A stretch of DNA of 46,152 nt from assembly GCA_022708025.1 (NCBI GenBank), contig JAKIZM010000025.1:1-46152 (forward strand), given 5' to 3'. The notes beneath the pieces are model-generated. The model had not been told where the DNA came from, ran no database searches, and was given only the letters and a program-made list of their open reading frames with translations. Below, one piece after another: positions 45,479-46,152 of this stretch (position 1 is its first letter; every line of letters begins with the position of its first letter). A program made the position numbers and the translations under genes. The DNA is from Bacteroidota bacterium (lineage in GTDB: Bacteria > Bacteroidota > Ignavibacteria > Ignavibacteriales > Ignavibacteriaceae).

Positions 45479-46152
45479 ATTCCACTATCCCGCAAACGGG
45501 ACAAGTGGTTCGATTGATTACGGAAGACGAAAGACGCTAGAAGAAAAACGGAATTAAAAAACTTTTTATCAACTCGTCTTGCGTCTTTCTTCTCTCGTTT
45601 CTCGTTTCAAACAATTCCACTCTTGTCAGCCTCACTACGTAAGACGAAAGACGCTAGAAGAAAAACGGAATTAAAAAACTTTTTATCAACTCGCCTTGCG
45701 TCTTTCTTCTCTCGTTTCTCGTTTCAAACAATTCCACTATCCCGCAAACGGGACAAGTGGTTCGATTGATTATGGAAGACGAAAGACGATAGAAGAAAAA
45801 CGAAATCTTTAATCAACCCCGTCTTGCGTCTTTCTTCTCTCGTTTCTCGTTTCAAACAATTCCACTCTTGTCAGCCGTGGCTGAATGGTTCGATTGATTA
45901 CGGAAGACGAAAGACGATAGAAGAAAAACGAAATCTTTAATCAACCCCGTCTTGCGTCTTGCTTCTCTCGTTTCTCGTTTCAAACAATTCCACTCTTGTC
46001 AGCCGTGGCTGAATGGTTCGATTGATTACGGAAGACGAAAGACGCTAGAAGAAAAACGAAATCTTTAATCAACCCCGTCTTGCGTCTTTCTTCTCTCGTT
46101 TCTCGTTTCAAACAATTCCACTCTTGTCAGCCGTGGCTGAATGGTTCGATTG
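45479..46152. repeat. Tandem array of about 117-135 bp hairpin-headed repeats (at least six units, open at window end)
   Basis: Units begin ATTCCACT at 45479, 45614, 45731, 45859, 45987 and 46115 (spacings 135, 117, 128, 128, 128); the last runs off the window. Each complete unit has three parts: a small hairpin head, the purine-rich block GAAGACGAAAGACG(C/A)TAGAAG, and the pyrimidine-rich block CTTTCTTCTCTCGTTTCTCG preceded by CGTCTTGCGT. Heads come in two forms, TCCCG-CAAA-CGGGA (units 1 and 3) and TCAGCC-GT-GGCTGA (units 4-6, with unit 2 truncated). The linkers also come in two forms (units 1-2 versus 3-5). The repeats hold no open frame. They are too long and too alike for a CRISPR array. 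Confidence 0.92.

Noticed and set aside
45423..45530. Functional tRNA-Ser(CGA) gene
   Set aside because: D-arm and anticodon-like parts are present, but the acceptor stem does not pair and the arm lengths are wrong.
45479..46152. CRISPR array
   Set aside because: Units are 117-135 bp, nearly identical through their whole length, with no unique spacers and no cas genes in the window.

Overview
The window is about 46 kb of AT-rich bacterial chromosome. It suggests a member of the Bacteroidota/Chlorobiota/Ignavibacteriota group, most like the Ignavibacteriales. The reasons are low GC, lipoproteins with Cys lipoboxes, a TonB-dependent receptor with a carboxypeptidase-regulatory-like N-terminal domain, several sites matching the Bacteroidota -7 promoter consensus TAnnTTTG, use of TTG and GTG starts, and the presence of both GluRS and GlnRS. 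The assignment is from gene style, not from a marker-gene comparison. Nearly all of the window is densely packed housekeeping sequence, with few signs of mobile DNA until the last kilobase.

Layout. Positions 236-4776 (+): a lipoprotein, a small membrane protein, smpB, tyrS, a pyruvoyl-dependent arginine decarboxylase and a TerC-family protein. Positions 4732-9405 (-): a thiamine salvage operon headed by a TPP riboswitch and terminator, encoding a TonB-dependent receptor, thiamine pyrophosphokinase and a sodium:solute symporter that is probably the inner-membrane thiamine transporter. Positions 9420-20700 (-): an MltD-like LysM transglycosylase, an acyl-CoA carboxylase beta subunit, a metallo-hydrolase, aroC, an HtrA protease, recO, mtnA, a PfkB kinase and a Nudix hydrolase. 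Positions 20843-24319 (-): a very large surface protein of unknown function. It is divergent from a sensor-like protein with three receiver domains (24736-27096, +), followed by gltX.

Positions 28632-31024 (-): a tiny membrane protein, glnS and two small unknown proteins. Then come tRNA-Leu(CAA), a rhodanese/DoxX pair (+) and a convergent, strikingly short DnaE-like polymerase (-). Positions 34109-39362 (-): a five-gene sugar operon with a GH109-type NAD-dependent glycosidase, a 45-residue membrane protein, a sodium/sugar symporter, a galactokinase-like GHMP kinase and a sugar-phosphate nucleotidyltransferase. I read this as a complete route for releasing, importing and activating N-acetylgalactosamine or a similar sugar. 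Positions 39506-44744 (-): purD, a glycosyltransferase, guaB and a glutaryl-CoA-dehydrogenase-like enzyme. The window ends with tRNA-Ser(GCT), a decayed reading frame, a tRNA-like hairpin and a tandem array of hairpin-headed ~128-bp repeats that runs off the end.

Most noteworthy: (1) the mosaic tandem array at 45479-46152; (2) the DnaE-like protein that stops about 24 residues after the third catalytic Asp; (3) a histidine-kinase-like protein whose phospho-acceptor His is replaced by Gln while three receivers look intact; (4) the GH109-centred sugar operon with a previously overlooked small membrane gene; (5) the riboswitch-controlled thiamine operon using an SSS-family transporter, with a visible antiterminator logic.
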